From an uncultured Flavobacteriales bacterium (GTDB lineage Bacteria; Bacteroidota; Bacteroidia; Flavobacteriales_E; Vicingaceae), in assembly GCA_937901255.1 (NCBI GenBank), contig CALCHN010000062.1:1-18687 (forward strand): a DNA stretch of 18,687 bases, in the 5' to 3' direction. Of this stretch, positions 1-7,110 are shown in pieces (position 1 is the stretch's first letter; every line of letters begins with the position of its first letter). Made by a program: the position numbers and the translations under genes. The notes beneath the pieces are model-generated. The model made no database searches, was not told where the DNA came from, and saw only the letters and a list, made by a program, of their open reading frames with translations.

Positions 1-470
1 GTGATGTTGTTCCTGGACCAGCTTTAGCTCACGTAGCTTCTGCAGAAGGAATTATTTGTGTGGAAAAAATTAAAGGCATGCATGTTGAACCATTAGATTA
101 TGGCAACATTCCAGGATGTACTTACTGCTCACCAGAAGTTGCTTCTGTTGGTATGACAGAAAAAGCTGCTAAAGAAGCAGGATACGAAGTTAAAGTAGGT
201 AAATTCCCATTCTCAGCATCTGGTAAAGCAAGTGCTGCTGGACATAAAGATGGTTTTGTAAAATTAATTTTTGATGCTAAATATGGTGAATTGTTAGGTG
301 GACACATGATAGGTTACAACGTAACTGAAATGGTTGCCGAATTAGTAGCTGTAAGAAAATTAGAAACTACAGGACATGAATTAATTAAAACTGTTCATCC
401 TCACCCAACTATGAGTGAAGCTGTTATGGAAGCTGCTGCTGCTGCTTATGATGAAGTAATTCACATGTAA
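1..470 (+). CDS. lpdA: Dihydrolipoyl dehydrogenase, C-terminal part (5' truncated)
   Basis: This is the last ~156 residues of a class I pyridine nucleotide-disulphide oxidoreductase. The frame is open from base 3, so the gene begins outside the window. The first residues read DVVPGPALAHVASAEG, the FAD-binding GD..GpaLAHvA.aEG segment typical of the E3 subunit. The dimerisation domain follows and ends in HPHPTMSEAVMEA, which carries the His-Glu active-site pair (HxHPTxSE) of lipoamide dehydrogenases. E3 reoxidises dihydrolipoamide in the pyruvate, 2-oxoglutarate and branched-chain dehydrogenase complexes and in glycine cleavage, using NAD+. Which complex this copy serves cannot be told without the upstream genes. 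The redox-active CxxxxC disulphide lies outside the window. Confidence 0.95.
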   Translation, partial: DVVPGPALAHVASAEGIICVEKIKGMHVEPLDYGNIPGCTYCSPEVASVGMTEKAAKEAGYEVKVGKFPFSASGKASAAGHKDGFVKLIFDAKYGELLGGHMIGYNVTEMVAELVAVRKLETTGHELIKTVHPHPTMSEAVMEAAAAAYDEVIHM

Positions 471-490
471 AATCTTTTTTATATAAAAAC

Positions 491-524
491 AATAAAACCT
501 AACAGTTGTCTGTTAGGTTTTATT
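491..524. terminator. Bidirectional intrinsic terminator between convergent lpdA and ychF
   Basis: A perfect 15-bp stem pairs 491-505 with 510-524 around a TTGT loop. A and T runs on the two sides make it usable in both directions. It lies between two converging genes, which fits a shared terminator. Confidence 0.85.
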
Positions 525-566
525 TTAGTTCAAATCTATAATTATCTTCTAACCTTATAAACTACT

Positions 567-1664
567 TTATACATTAAATCTAAAGTGCATTATATCTCCA
601 TCTTGCACAATGTATTCTTTCCCCTCAACCGCCATTTTACCTGCTTCTTTTACAGCTGCTTCAGAGCCAAGAGAAATAAAATCATTGTATTTAATTACTT
701 CTGCTCTAATAAAACCTTTCTCAAAATCGGTATGAATAACACCAGCAGCCTGTGGAGCTGTCATTCCATGCTTAATCGTCCAAGCTCTAACTTCTTTTAC
801 TCCCGCAGTAAAATAGGTTTCTAAATTCAAGAGTTTGTAAGCCATTTTAATCAACTTGCTTACTCCAGCATCACTTAAGCCTAAATCTTGTAAAAATTCC
901 TGACGTTCATCAAAAGTTTCTAACTCTGCAATATCAGCTTCTATTTGAGCTCCAATTATCAATACTTCTGCATTTTCGTCTTTTACTGCTGTTTTTACTT
1001 TTTCTACGTATTCATTTCCTGAAGCTACAGAGCCTTCATCAACATTACAAACATACAATACTGGCTTATTGGTAAGCAAGTGTAAATCTTTTACAAAAAG
1101 AGCTTCATCTTTGGTTACTTCAACTGTTCTGGCAGATTTCCCCTGATTTAACGCATCTGCGTAACGTTGTAACACTTCATTTTCTTTAACTGCCGATTTA
1201 TCGCCTGTCTGAACTTTTCTTTTTACTCCATCTAACTTTTTCTGAACAGTTTCTAAATCTTTCAATTGTAATTCAGTATCAATAATTTCTTTATCTCTTA
1301 CTGGATCTACAGAACCATCTACATGCACCACATTCCCATCATCAAAACATCTCAACACATGAATAATAGCATCCGTTTCTCTAATGTTAGCCAAGAATTT
1401 ATTACCTAAACCCTCTCCTTTGCTGGCTCCTTTAACCAATCCAGCAATATCAACAATTTCTATAGTAGTTGGTTGCACTTTTTCAGGCTTCACCAATTTT
1501 TCTAATTCATTTAGCCTTTCGTCTGGAACAGTAATAACCCCAACATTTGGTTCAATAGTACAAAAAGGAAAGTTTGCCGATTGAGCCTTAGCATTTGATA
1601 AACAATTAAACAAGGTTGATTTCCCTACATTTGGCAAACCAACAATTCCGCATTTTAACGCCAT
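567..1664 (-). CDS. ychF: Redox-regulated ATPase YchF (Obg-like ATPase)
   Basis: A 365-aa protein of full family length. The N-terminal P-loop GLPNVGKST lies at about residues 9-17, the switch II/G3 segment DIAGLVKGASKGEGLGN at about 72-88, and NVDE at about 207-210 replaces the G4 NKxD motif. That replacement explains why YchF/OLA1 prefers ATP to GTP. A coiled-coil insertion (about 115-170) and a C-terminal TGS domain (from LETYFTAGVKEVRAW to the end DIMHFRFNV) complete the family architecture. YchF is a cytosolic, ribosome-associated ATPase linked to stress responses. The ATG start has the P-loop at the expected distance, and a TAcaTTTG promoter element lies about 27 bp upstream. It is transcribed alone, convergent with lpdA and divergent from the inositol-lipid operon. 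Confidence 0.96.
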   Translation of the reverse strand: MALKCGIVGLPNVGKSTLFNCLSNAKAQSANFPFCTIEPNVGVITVPDERLNELEKLVKPEKVQPTTIEIVDIAGLVKGASKGEGLGNKFLANIRETDAIIHVLRCFDDGNVVHVDGSVDPVRDKEIIDTELQLKDLETVQKKLDGVKRKVQTGDKSAVKENEVLQRYADALNQGKSARTVEVTKDEALFVKDLHLLTNKPVLYVCNVDEGSVASGNEYVEKVKTAVKDENAEVLIIGAQIEADIAELETFDERQEFLQDLGLSDAGVSKLIKMAYKLLNLETYFTAGVKEVRAWTIKHGMTAPQAAGVIHTDFEKGFIRAEVIKYNDFISLGSEAAVKEAGKMAVEGKEYIVQDGDIMHFRFNV

Positions 1665-1690
1665 ATTCTTTTTATAAAATTTTTGAGCTG

Positions 1691-1698
1691 CAAATGTA
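1691..1698 (-). promoter_or_regulatory. Putative -7 promoter element for ychF
   Basis: Read on the minus strand the site is TACATTTG, a full match to the Bacteroidota -7 consensus TAnnTTTG. It lies 26 nt upstream of the ychF ATG. I see no convincing TTTG/TTG -33 element at the usual spacing. Confidence 0.5.
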
Positions 1699-1781
1699 AC
1701 AGATTAATCTATTTTATAACCTAAAATAATTTAGCATTATTAAAAGAATAATTTTGATAGAAATAGCTGCAAAAACTTTTT

Positions 1782-1789
1782 TACTTTTG
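1782..1789 (+). promoter_or_regulatory. Putative -7 promoter element for the inositol-lipid operon
   Basis: TACTTTTG matches TAnnTTTG exactly and ends 32 nt before the ATG of the first operon gene. A TTTG at 1753-1756 could be the -33 element, but its 25-nt spacing is longer than the usual 19-21. It is the only good promoter candidate before the four tightly spaced genes. Confidence 0.5.
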
Positions 1790-1821
1790 CTTCTCTATTC
1801 TGAAAAACTCAAAAGACAAAA

Positions 1822-2526
1822 ATGGCAGAAGAAATTAAAGCTCAAAAAGTAATTTATACCATTATTAATCCGCTAATTAACTTATTGGTTAAGCTTGGTG
1901 TTACTCCCAACATGATTACTTCTTTCGGATTAGTATTAAATATGTTGGCTGCTGTTATCTTTATTATTGGAGCTAAATATGCCGACCGAACCGATATGAC
2001 TTATGTTGGCTGGGGTGGATTTACCATTTTAATTGCCGGTTTGTTTGATATGATTGATGGCAGATTAGCAAGAGTTGGTAACATGTCGAGCAAATTTGGT
2101 GCGTTATACGATTCTGTTTTAGATAGATACAGCGAAATGGTTATGTTTCTTGGTATTTGTTATTATTTAATAGCTCACAGTTTTTTCTTAAGTTCTTTAT
2201 TTGCTTTTATAGCTCTAATTGGTTCAATGATGGTAAGCTACACTAGGGCTCGTGCCGAAGGCTTAGGAATTGATTGTAGTGTTGGTATGATGCAACGTCC
2301 TGCCAGAGTAGTTACTATTGGTGCTTCAGCTATGTTTTGTGGTATTTTCTATTTCTTTTTTGATGTTATAGAGCCTGTTAAAATAGCAAAATCGCCTCTT
2401 ATTGTTTTTGAAAACATCACTATATTCACTTTGCCAGTAACTTTAGTTGCAGTGCTTTCTAACATAACTGCCATACAACGGCTCAATCATTGTAGATTGG
2501 AATTATCAAAAAAAGAAAATTTATAA
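1822..2526 (+). CDS. CDP-alcohol phosphatidyltransferase family membrane enzyme (candidate phosphatidylinositol-(phosphate) synthase)
   Basis: The 234-aa integral membrane protein carries the complete family signature DG(x2)AR(x8)G(x3)D(x3)D at D79-G80, A83-R84, G93, D97 and D101. These residues bind the metal ions and the CDP moiety. Several hydrophobic helices surround the motif (about 13-50, 65-78, 105-150, 165-185 and 195-215). Enzymes of this family displace CMP from CDP-diacylglycerol with an alcohol such as glycerol-3-phosphate, serine, inositol or inositol phosphate. The substrate is not readable from the motif. The operon's inositol-3-phosphate synthase makes inositol phosphate (giving PIP) or inositol (giving PI) the most likely acceptor. 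It is the first gene of the operon, and DUF4833 follows after 2 nt. PgsA or PssA activity is the alternative. Confidence 0.88.
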   Translation: MAEEIKAQKVIYTIINPLINLLVKLGVTPNMITSFGLVLNMLAAVIFIIGAKYADRTDMTYVGWGGFTILIAGLFDMIDGRLARVGNMSSKFGALYDSVLDRYSEMVMFLGICYYLIAHSFFLSSLFAFIALIGSMMVSYTRARAEGLGIDCSVGMMQRPARVVTIGASAMFCGIFYFFFDVIEPVKIAKSPLIVFENITIFTLPVTLVAVLSNITAIQRLNHCRLELSKKENL

Positions 2527-2528
2527 CC

Positions 2529-3101
2529 ATGCAAAAAAAGTTGAACATAACTTCTGTATTTCTTTTCTTGGTAATGACTTCCTTCATATTTAATGATGAC
2601 AACTACCAAACTCGTATTAAAGTTTTTGAAGGCTATCCCGTTCCTAAAGATGAAAAGATGCTTTTCTATATTCAAAAAAGTTTTAATACCAACACTGTTG
2701 TTTATGCTGCTAATATTGCTGCTGATGGAAAATTAGATCCTAAAGAACCTGTTACTGTTTTCTGGAGAAGATACCAAGAAGGAGGAATTAAAAAAGAGTT
2801 AAAAGCTGTTGAAAAAACTTTTGGTTATGGTGTAAAATCTAAACCACTAAAAGATAGAAAAAACACTTATGTATTTTCGCTTGTATCATTAAAAGATATG
2901 AATTTTGTTATTACACAAGATAAAAATGGACATCCAGAGGTAGCTACCATGATAAATAAAAAACCTGCCCGTATAGAAAAAGTTTTTGTAACTGCCGAAC
3001 ATGTAAGTATATTACCTAAAATTTTTGCTGTAGAAGTTTTTGGTAAAGAAATAAAAACTGGCAAACCACTCTACGAAAAAATAGTAAACAAAGAAGAATA
3101 A
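2529..3101 (+). CDS. DUF4833 domain-containing exported protein
   Basis: A 190-aa protein with an N-terminal hydrophobic segment (about residues 5-21, after MQKK), so probably exported or membrane-anchored with a periplasmic domain. The region from about residue 40 to 150 (MLFYIQKSFNTNTVVYAAN, then PVTVFWRRYQEGG, then a FGYG segment) resembles DUF4833, a family of unknown function. I recognise it by pattern, not by alignment. It lies 2 nt after the CDP-alcohol transferase and 7 nt before the Aur1-like gene, so it is almost certainly co-transcribed and works in the same pathway. No catalytic motif is evident. Candidate roles are a lipid phosphatase, a lipid-binding or transfer accessory, or a partner of the membrane synthase. 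All three are inference. Confidence 0.75.
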   Translation: MQKKLNITSVFLFLVMTSFIFNDDNYQTRIKVFEGYPVPKDEKMLFYIQKSFNTNTVVYAANIAADGKLDPKEPVTVFWRRYQEGGIKKELKAVEKTFGYGVKSKPLKDRKNTYVFSLVSLKDMNFVITQDKNGHPEVATMINKKPARIEKVFVTAEHVSILPKIFAVEVFGKEIKTGKPLYEKIVNKEE

Positions 3102-3108
3102 TTCACTT

Positions 3109-4014
3109 TTGAAACTCAGAAAAACGTTAATACTACTTGCTATTTGCCTTGTCTATTTTTTATGGGTTTATTTCTTTGTAGGAATAAGAACTGACCATTT
3201 TGCCTTACTTTTTATTGTTTTAGGAGGTTACTTAACCCATGCTTATTCCAGAAAATTAATCTCCGCATTTTTTATTTTTATTGTCTATTGGATAATTTAT
3301 GATTCTATGCGGGTTTTTCCTAATTATGAGTTCAATACCATTTACATAGAAGAACCTTATTTACTAGAAAAAGAATTGTTTGGAATAGAATTAAATGACC
3401 AAATAGTAACTCCAAACGAATATTTTTTAACTAACAATTCTGCTTTTTTAGATGTGCTTAGTGGGTTTTTCTATATCAATTGGGTGCCTATTCCTTTGCT
3501 ATTTGCCTTGTATTTATTTTATAAAAACAAAGAACTCTTAATTCAATTTTTAGCTGCATTCTTATTTGTTAATTTATTAGGCTTTGTAGTGTATTACAGT
3601 TACCCTGCAGCTCCACCGTGGTATTTCCATGAGTATGGCACACAAATTATTCACAACACACCAGGAAATGCTGCCGGATTACTTCGTTTCGATTCGTTTT
3701 TTGGAGTAGATGTATTCCGCTCTTTGTACGAAAAAAATGCCAATGTATTTGCAGCTATGCCATCTCTACACTCTGCTTATCCAATAATTGTTTTATTCTT
3801 TGGAATTAAACAAAAATTACGTTCAGGAATTATTATATTTGCCCTCTTTTTAATGGGGATTTGGTTTGCAGCAGTATATTCATTTCATCATTACATAATT
3901 GACATACTTGCTGGAACCTTATGTGCCTTAACAGGCTTATTCATTTTTGAGTGGATAATTATTAAAAATAAAAAAGTAAACAATTGGGTAGTTAGCTACT
4001 CGCAAAAAATATAA
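3109..4014 (+). CDS. PAP2_3/Aur1-type membrane phosphotransferase (candidate inositol phosphorylceramide synthase)
   Basis: A 301-aa polytopic membrane protein with about six to seven hydrophobic helices. It has the segments of the Aur1/Ipt1 branch of the PAP2 superfamily: YSYPAAPPWYFHEYG (about 164-178), AAMPSLHSAYP (about 215-225, His221) and FHHYIIDILAG (about 259-269, His261 and Asp265). The two histidines and the aspartate are the expected catalytic residues. Aur1 transfers phosphoinositol from PI to ceramide, and its active site faces the lumen or periplasm. Here the neighbours supply PI, so phosphoinositol-dihydroceramide is the likely product, though simple lipid phosphatase activity remains possible. 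The start is TTG at 3109. No in-frame ATG gives a complete first helix, and the 7-nt gap from DUF4833 supports this start. The next gene begins 17 nt after the stop. Confidence 0.85.
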   Translation: MKLRKTLILLAICLVYFLWVYFFVGIRTDHFALLFIVLGGYLTHAYSRKLISAFFIFIVYWIIYDSMRVFPNYEFNTIYIEEPYLLEKELFGIELNDQIVTPNEYFLTNNSAFLDVLSGFFYINWVPIPLLFALYLFYKNKELLIQFLAAFLFVNLLGFVVYYSYPAAPPWYFHEYGTQIIHNTPGNAAGLLRFDSFFGVDVFRSLYEKNANVFAAMPSLHSAYPIIVLFFGIKQKLRSGIIIFALFLMGIWFAAVYSFHHYIIDILAGTLCALTGLFIFEWIIIKNKKVNNWVVSYSQKI

Positions 4015-4031
4015 ATAACTAAATAACAAAC

Positions 4032-5342
4032 ATGGCATCAAACATTAAAAAACCAGAAGGTAAATTAGGTATTCTTTTACCCGGTATGGGAGCTATTTCA
4101 ACAACTGTTATAGCTGGAGTTATAGCGGTTAACAAAGGAATTTCTAAGCCTATTGGTTCAACTACCCAAATGGGAAGAATTAGAATTGGTAAAAGAACAG
4201 AAAAAAATTCACCCTTAATTAAAGATTTTATTCCATTAGCAGATATAAACAATATTGCTTTTGGAGGATGGGATATTTTTGAAGACAACATGTATCAAGC
4301 AGCTGTTAATGCTGGTGTTTTAGACAGATACTTGTTAGAGCAATTAAAACCTGATTTGGAAGCTATTAAACCAATGAAAGCTGTTTTTGATAAACATTAC
4401 GTTACCAAATTAGATGGTCCAAATGTTAAAAAAGCTGCCACAAAATGGGAATTAGCAGAACAAGTTCGTCAGGATATTAGAGATTTTAAAGCTAAAAACA
4501 ATTGCGATAGATTGGTAATGGTTTGGTGTGGTTCTACAGAAATTTACATCCAAGAAAGTGAAGTGCATCAAACAATTGAAAGCTTAGAAGCTGGATTAAA
4601 AAACAACGATGTAAACATTCCTCCAAGTATGATTTATGCTTACGCTGCCATCATGGAGAAAGTACCTTACGCTAATGGAGCACCTAACCTTTCAGCTGAT
4701 ATTCCTGCGTTGGTTAAATTAGCTAAAAATAATAATGTACCCATTTGCGGTAAAGATTTTAAAACTGGTCAAACCTTAATGAAAACTATCGTTGCTCCAG
4801 GGTTAAAAACACGTAACTTAGGTATAGCTGGTTGGTTTTCAACCAATATTTTAGGAAACAGAGATGGAGAAGTATTGGATGATCCAAACAGCTTTAAATC
4901 AAAAGAAGTATCAAAATTAGGCGTTTTAGAAGAAATTTTAGAACCAGAACAAAACCCTGATTTATATAAAGATTTATACCACAAAGTAAGAATCAACTAC
5001 TACCCTCCTCATGGAGATAACAAAGAAGGTTGGGATAATATTGATATCTTTGGTTGGTTAGGATACAAAATGCAAATTAAAATAGATTTCTTATGTAGAG
5101 ATTCTATTTTAGCAGCTCCACTTGTTGTTGATTTAGCTATTTTCTTAGATTTAGCTCAACGTGCAAACATGTCGGGAGTTCAGGAATGGTTATCCTTCTA
5201 TTTTAAATTCCCACAAGAAAAAGTGGCAGGATTAAGACCAATGCACGATATTTTTAAACAAGAAATGAAATTGCTTAATACGCTAAGACATTTACAAGGA
5301 GAAGATTTAATTACTCATTTAGGATTAGATTACGAAGATTAA
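4032..5342 (+). CDS. ino1: Inositol-3-phosphate synthase (myo-inositol-1-phosphate synthase)
   Basis: This 436-aa protein converts glucose-6-phosphate to 1D-myo-inositol 3-phosphate in the cytosol by NAD+-dependent oxidation, cyclisation and reduction. The N-terminal Rossmann segment is GILLPGMGAISTTVIAG (about 13-29). The catalytic/tetramerisation block GKDFKTGQT (about 240-248) is followed by LMKTIVAPGLKTRNLGIAGW and the NILGNRDG loop (about 272-279), a well conserved family region. DFLCRDSILAAPLVVDLAIF near the C-terminus is also typical. The length is in the range of bacterial enzymes. It is the last gene of the four-gene operon, with a strong terminator about 20 nt after the stop. It commits carbon to inositol and is the best evidence that the operon makes inositol lipids. 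Confidence 0.95.
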   Translation: MASNIKKPEGKLGILLPGMGAISTTVIAGVIAVNKGISKPIGSTTQMGRIRIGKRTEKNSPLIKDFIPLADINNIAFGGWDIFEDNMYQAAVNAGVLDRYLLEQLKPDLEAIKPMKAVFDKHYVTKLDGPNVKKAATKWELAEQVRQDIRDFKAKNNCDRLVMVWCGSTEIYIQESEVHQTIESLEAGLKNNDVNIPPSMIYAYAAIMEKVPYANGAPNLSADIPALVKLAKNNNVPICGKDFKTGQTLMKTIVAPGLKTRNLGIAGWFSTNILGNRDGEVLDDPNSFKSKEVSKLGVLEEILEPEQNPDLYKDLYHKVRINYYPPHGDNKEGWDNIDIFGWLGYKMQIKIDFLCRDSILAAPLVVDLAIFLDLAQRANMSGVQEWLSFYFKFPQEKVAGLRPMHDIFKQEMKLLNTLRHLQGEDLITHLGLDYED

Positions 5343-5363
5343 TTTTAAATCTTAACAATATAG

Positions 5364-5401
5364 AAAAGAGGCTAAAACAAAATTTTAGCCTCTTTTTTTT
5401 T
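5364..5401. terminator. Intrinsic terminator after the inositol-lipid operon
   Basis: A perfect 14-bp stem pairs 5364-5377 with 5383-5396 around a 5-nt loop and is followed by a T run. Because the next gene converges on the minus strand and the stem has an A run on its other side, it can also serve that gene. Confidence 0.87.
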
Positions 5402-5435
5402 ATAACTTTATAACATAAATCCTACTACCAATACA

Positions 5436-5777
5436 CTAAGCTTTTTTTACAAACTCAGATTTTAATGCCATAGAACCAAAACCATCAATTTTACAATCGA
5501 TGTTGTGGTCGCCATCTACCAAGCGAATACTTTTTACCTTTGTTCCTGCTTTTACAGGTTTTGGAGCACCTTTTACTGGCAAATCCTTTATAACAACTAC
5601 AGCATCGCCATCTTTTAAAATGTTTCCGTTACTATCTTTTACTATCAATTCATTTTCGGCAGCCATTTCTTCAGGACTCCATTCAAATCCGCATTCCGGA
5701 CAAGCAAATAAATTATTTTCAGTTGGATATCCATAAGGCGATTTGCACTTTGGACAAGGTGTAATCTCTTCTTGCAT
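5436..5777 (-). CDS. PhnA-like zinc-ribbon protein
   Basis: This 113-aa protein has an N-terminal zinc ribbon with CPKC (Cys8, Cys11) and CPEC (Cys26, Cys29). A small beta-rich C-terminal domain follows (VKDSNGNILKDGDAVVVIKD ... GSMALKSEFVKKA). This is the PhnA/YjdM arrangement. Despite the name, members are not shown to break phosphonates in general, so only the family is assigned. The start is placed at the ATG at 5775-5777, because the family begins just before PCPKC. An upstream ATG at 5828 would add 17 residues that do not look like family sequence. It is a single gene, divergent from the small ORF at 5885. Confidence 0.88.
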   Translation of the reverse strand: MQEEITPCPKCKSPYGYPTENNLFACPECGFEWSPEEMAAENELIVKDSNGNILKDGDAVVVIKDLPVKGAPKPVKAGTKVKSIRLVDGDHNIDCKIDGFGSMALKSEFVKKA

Positions 5778-5872
5778 TTGTTTGTATTTTTTGTAAAAGT
5801 AGCAAAATTTATCACTTATTTTAATCAATTCTATAATTCCAGTAACTATCTATAATACTAACTATACTTTTC

Positions 5873-5880
5873 TATCTTTG
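5873..5880 (+). promoter_or_regulatory. Putative -7 promoter element only 4 nt before a start codon
   Basis: TATCTTTG matches TAnnTTTG and ends 4 nt before the ATG of the 49-aa ORF. If it is used, transcription would begin at or very near the start codon, giving a leaderless or nearly leaderless mRNA. Confidence 0.45.
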
Positions 5881-5884
5881 CCTT

Positions 5885-6034
5885 ATGAAAAAAACATGTT
5901 TTAAACTATTGGCTAAAATCAACAAAGCCATTTTGCCAAGCTACACCAAACAAAGGCTAGACTTAAGTAAAGCCACTAAATTTCAATTGGCTATTTTTGG
6001 GTGGAGAATTTATGTTACCAAAAGGGCTTTATAG
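5885..6034 (+). CDS. Conserved 49-aa small basic protein (sometimes labelled SsrA-binding protein)
   Basis: This short ORF runs from ATG 5885 to TAG 6032-6034 and encodes 49 residues: MKKTCFKLLAKINKAIL, then PSYTKQRLDLSKATKFQ, then LAIFGWRIYVTKRAL. The protein is lysine/arginine-rich with two amphipathic stretches. I recognise it as a small protein seen widely in Flavobacteriia (pattern ..LAKINK.ILPS.TK..LDL.KA.K.Q.AI.GW..YVTK..L). It is often annotated as SsrA-binding protein, although it is about a third of SmpB's length and lacks its core, so that name is doubtful. A TAnnTTTG promoter lies directly upstream. It sits between the PhnA-like gene (divergent) and the DUF2911 gene, which has its own promoter. 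Confidence 0.75.
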   Translation: MKKTCFKLLAKINKAILPSYTKQRLDLSKATKFQLAIFGWRIYVTKRAL

Positions 6035-6087
6035 TTTTTTCTAATTTATTAACAGTTCTACTATTAAATAAACGCTTAATCTTTTCG

Positions 6088-6095
6088 TATTTTTG
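6088..6095 (+). promoter_or_regulatory. Putative -7 promoter element for the DUF2911 gene
   Basis: TATTTTTG matches TAnnTTTG and ends 23 nt upstream of the ATG at 6119. No clear -33 element was found at the expected distance. Confidence 0.45.
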
Positions 6096-6118
6096 AGCAA
6101 ACTAAAAAACAAATTACT

Positions 6119-6979
6119 ATGAAAAAAATTACACTTATAGGCACATTTTTAATTGGTGCTTTATGCTTTAACAATGTAAATGCTCAAGACTTGCCAAAAC
6201 CAAGTTCTTCGGCTGAGGTAAAACAAAAAATTGGTTTAACAGATGTTACTGTGGTTTATTCCCGACCAAATGTTAACGATAGAGAAGTTTTTGGCGGATT
6301 GGTTCCTTACAATGAAATTTGGAGAACTGGTGCTAACCTTAACACCCTTATCACTTTTTCTGATGATGTAAAACTAGAAGGAAAAGATGTAAAAGCAGGA
6401 ACTTACGCTTTATTTACCTTCCCTGGTGAAAAAGAATGGAAAGTGGTTCTTAACACAACTACCGATGCTTGGGGAACTGGAAGTTATGACGAAGCAAATG
6501 ATATTTTCTCTGCTACTGTTGCGGCTAAAGAAGGTTGTCATCAAGAAACCATGGAATTTTCTTTTGAAAATGTACAAATTGAAAACGGCATGTTACAATT
6601 GGCTTGGAACAAAACCCTAATTCAACTAAAAATTGATGTTGATGTAAAAGCTAAAGCTTGGAAAAACATTGAAACTGCTATTGCTGAAGTTACTGATAAA
6701 AACAAGGCTGTTGTTTACAGAAACTGTGCTAAGTATTGTGTGGATAACAATATGGAATTAGACAAAGCACTTACTTGGATTAATGAATCTATTAATGCTC
6801 AACATTATTGGTTTTCTTATTGGGTAAAAGCTGACATTTTACATGCTAAAGGCGACAATAAAGGTGCTATTGCTAGTGCAAAAAAAGCAATTGAATTAGG
6901 CGAAGCAGGTGCTAAAGAAAGCGGCAAACCGTTTTCTTACAAAACTAGATTAGAAGAAGCTATTAAAAACTATAAATAA
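6119..6979 (+). CDS. DUF2911 domain-containing exported protein with C-terminal TPR-like region
   Basis: A 286-aa protein with a clear Sec signal peptide: MKK, a hydrophobic core, and a predicted cut after NVNA before QDLPKP. The DUF2911 domain covers about residues 25-175. Its hallmark run is the IGLTDVTVVYSRP segment, REVFGGLVPYNEIWRTGAN, and then the LEGKDVKAGTYALFTFPG block. The C-terminal ~100 residues are helical with TPR-like spacing (NNMELDKALTWINESINAQ, then KGDNKGAIASAKKAIELGE). DUF2911 proteins are common in the Bacteroidota envelope and their biochemical role is not known. It is a single-gene unit with its own promoter and a strong terminator. Confidence 0.9.
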   Translation: MKKITLIGTFLIGALCFNNVNAQDLPKPSSSAEVKQKIGLTDVTVVYSRPNVNDREVFGGLVPYNEIWRTGANLNTLITFSDDVKLEGKDVKAGTYALFTFPGEKEWKVVLNTTTDAWGTGSYDEANDIFSATVAAKEGCHQETMEFSFENVQIENGMLQLAWNKTLIQLKIDVDVKAKAWKNIETAIAEVTDKNKAVVYRNCAKYCVDNNMELDKALTWINESINAQHYWFSYWVKADILHAKGDNKGAIASAKKAIELGEAGAKESGKPFSYKTRLEEAIKNYK

Positions 6980-7000
6980 GTTTACTCCATTAAACAGCTT

Positions 7001-7040
7001 ACAAAAAAGGTTATTTTTATGAAAAAATAACCTTTTTTGT
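7001..7040 (+). terminator. Intrinsic terminator after the DUF2911 gene
   Basis: A perfect 18-bp stem pairs 7001-7018 with 7023-7040 around a 4-nt ATGA loop. The right arm ends in a T6 run. It lies 21 nt after the DUF2911 stop codon. Confidence 0.82.
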
Positions 7041-7072
7041 TTCTAAGCACTTTCCCATCCTTATAGAATAAG

Positions 7073-7080
7073 TATATTTG
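7073..7080 (+). promoter_or_regulatory. Putative -7 promoter element for the DUF1573-yajC genes
   Basis: TATATTTG matches TAnnTTTG and ends 30 nt before the ATG at 7111. It lies just after the preceding terminator, as expected for the start of a new transcription unit. Confidence 0.45.
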
Positions 7081-7110
7081 CCGACTAAAAAATTATTAAA
7101 ATAAACACAC

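Noticed and set aside
5885..6034. Naming the 49-aa ORF SmpB (SsrA-binding protein).
   Set aside because: SmpB is about 150 residues with a beta-barrel core. This peptide is far shorter and shows no SmpB motif, so the label is probably an annotation artefact.
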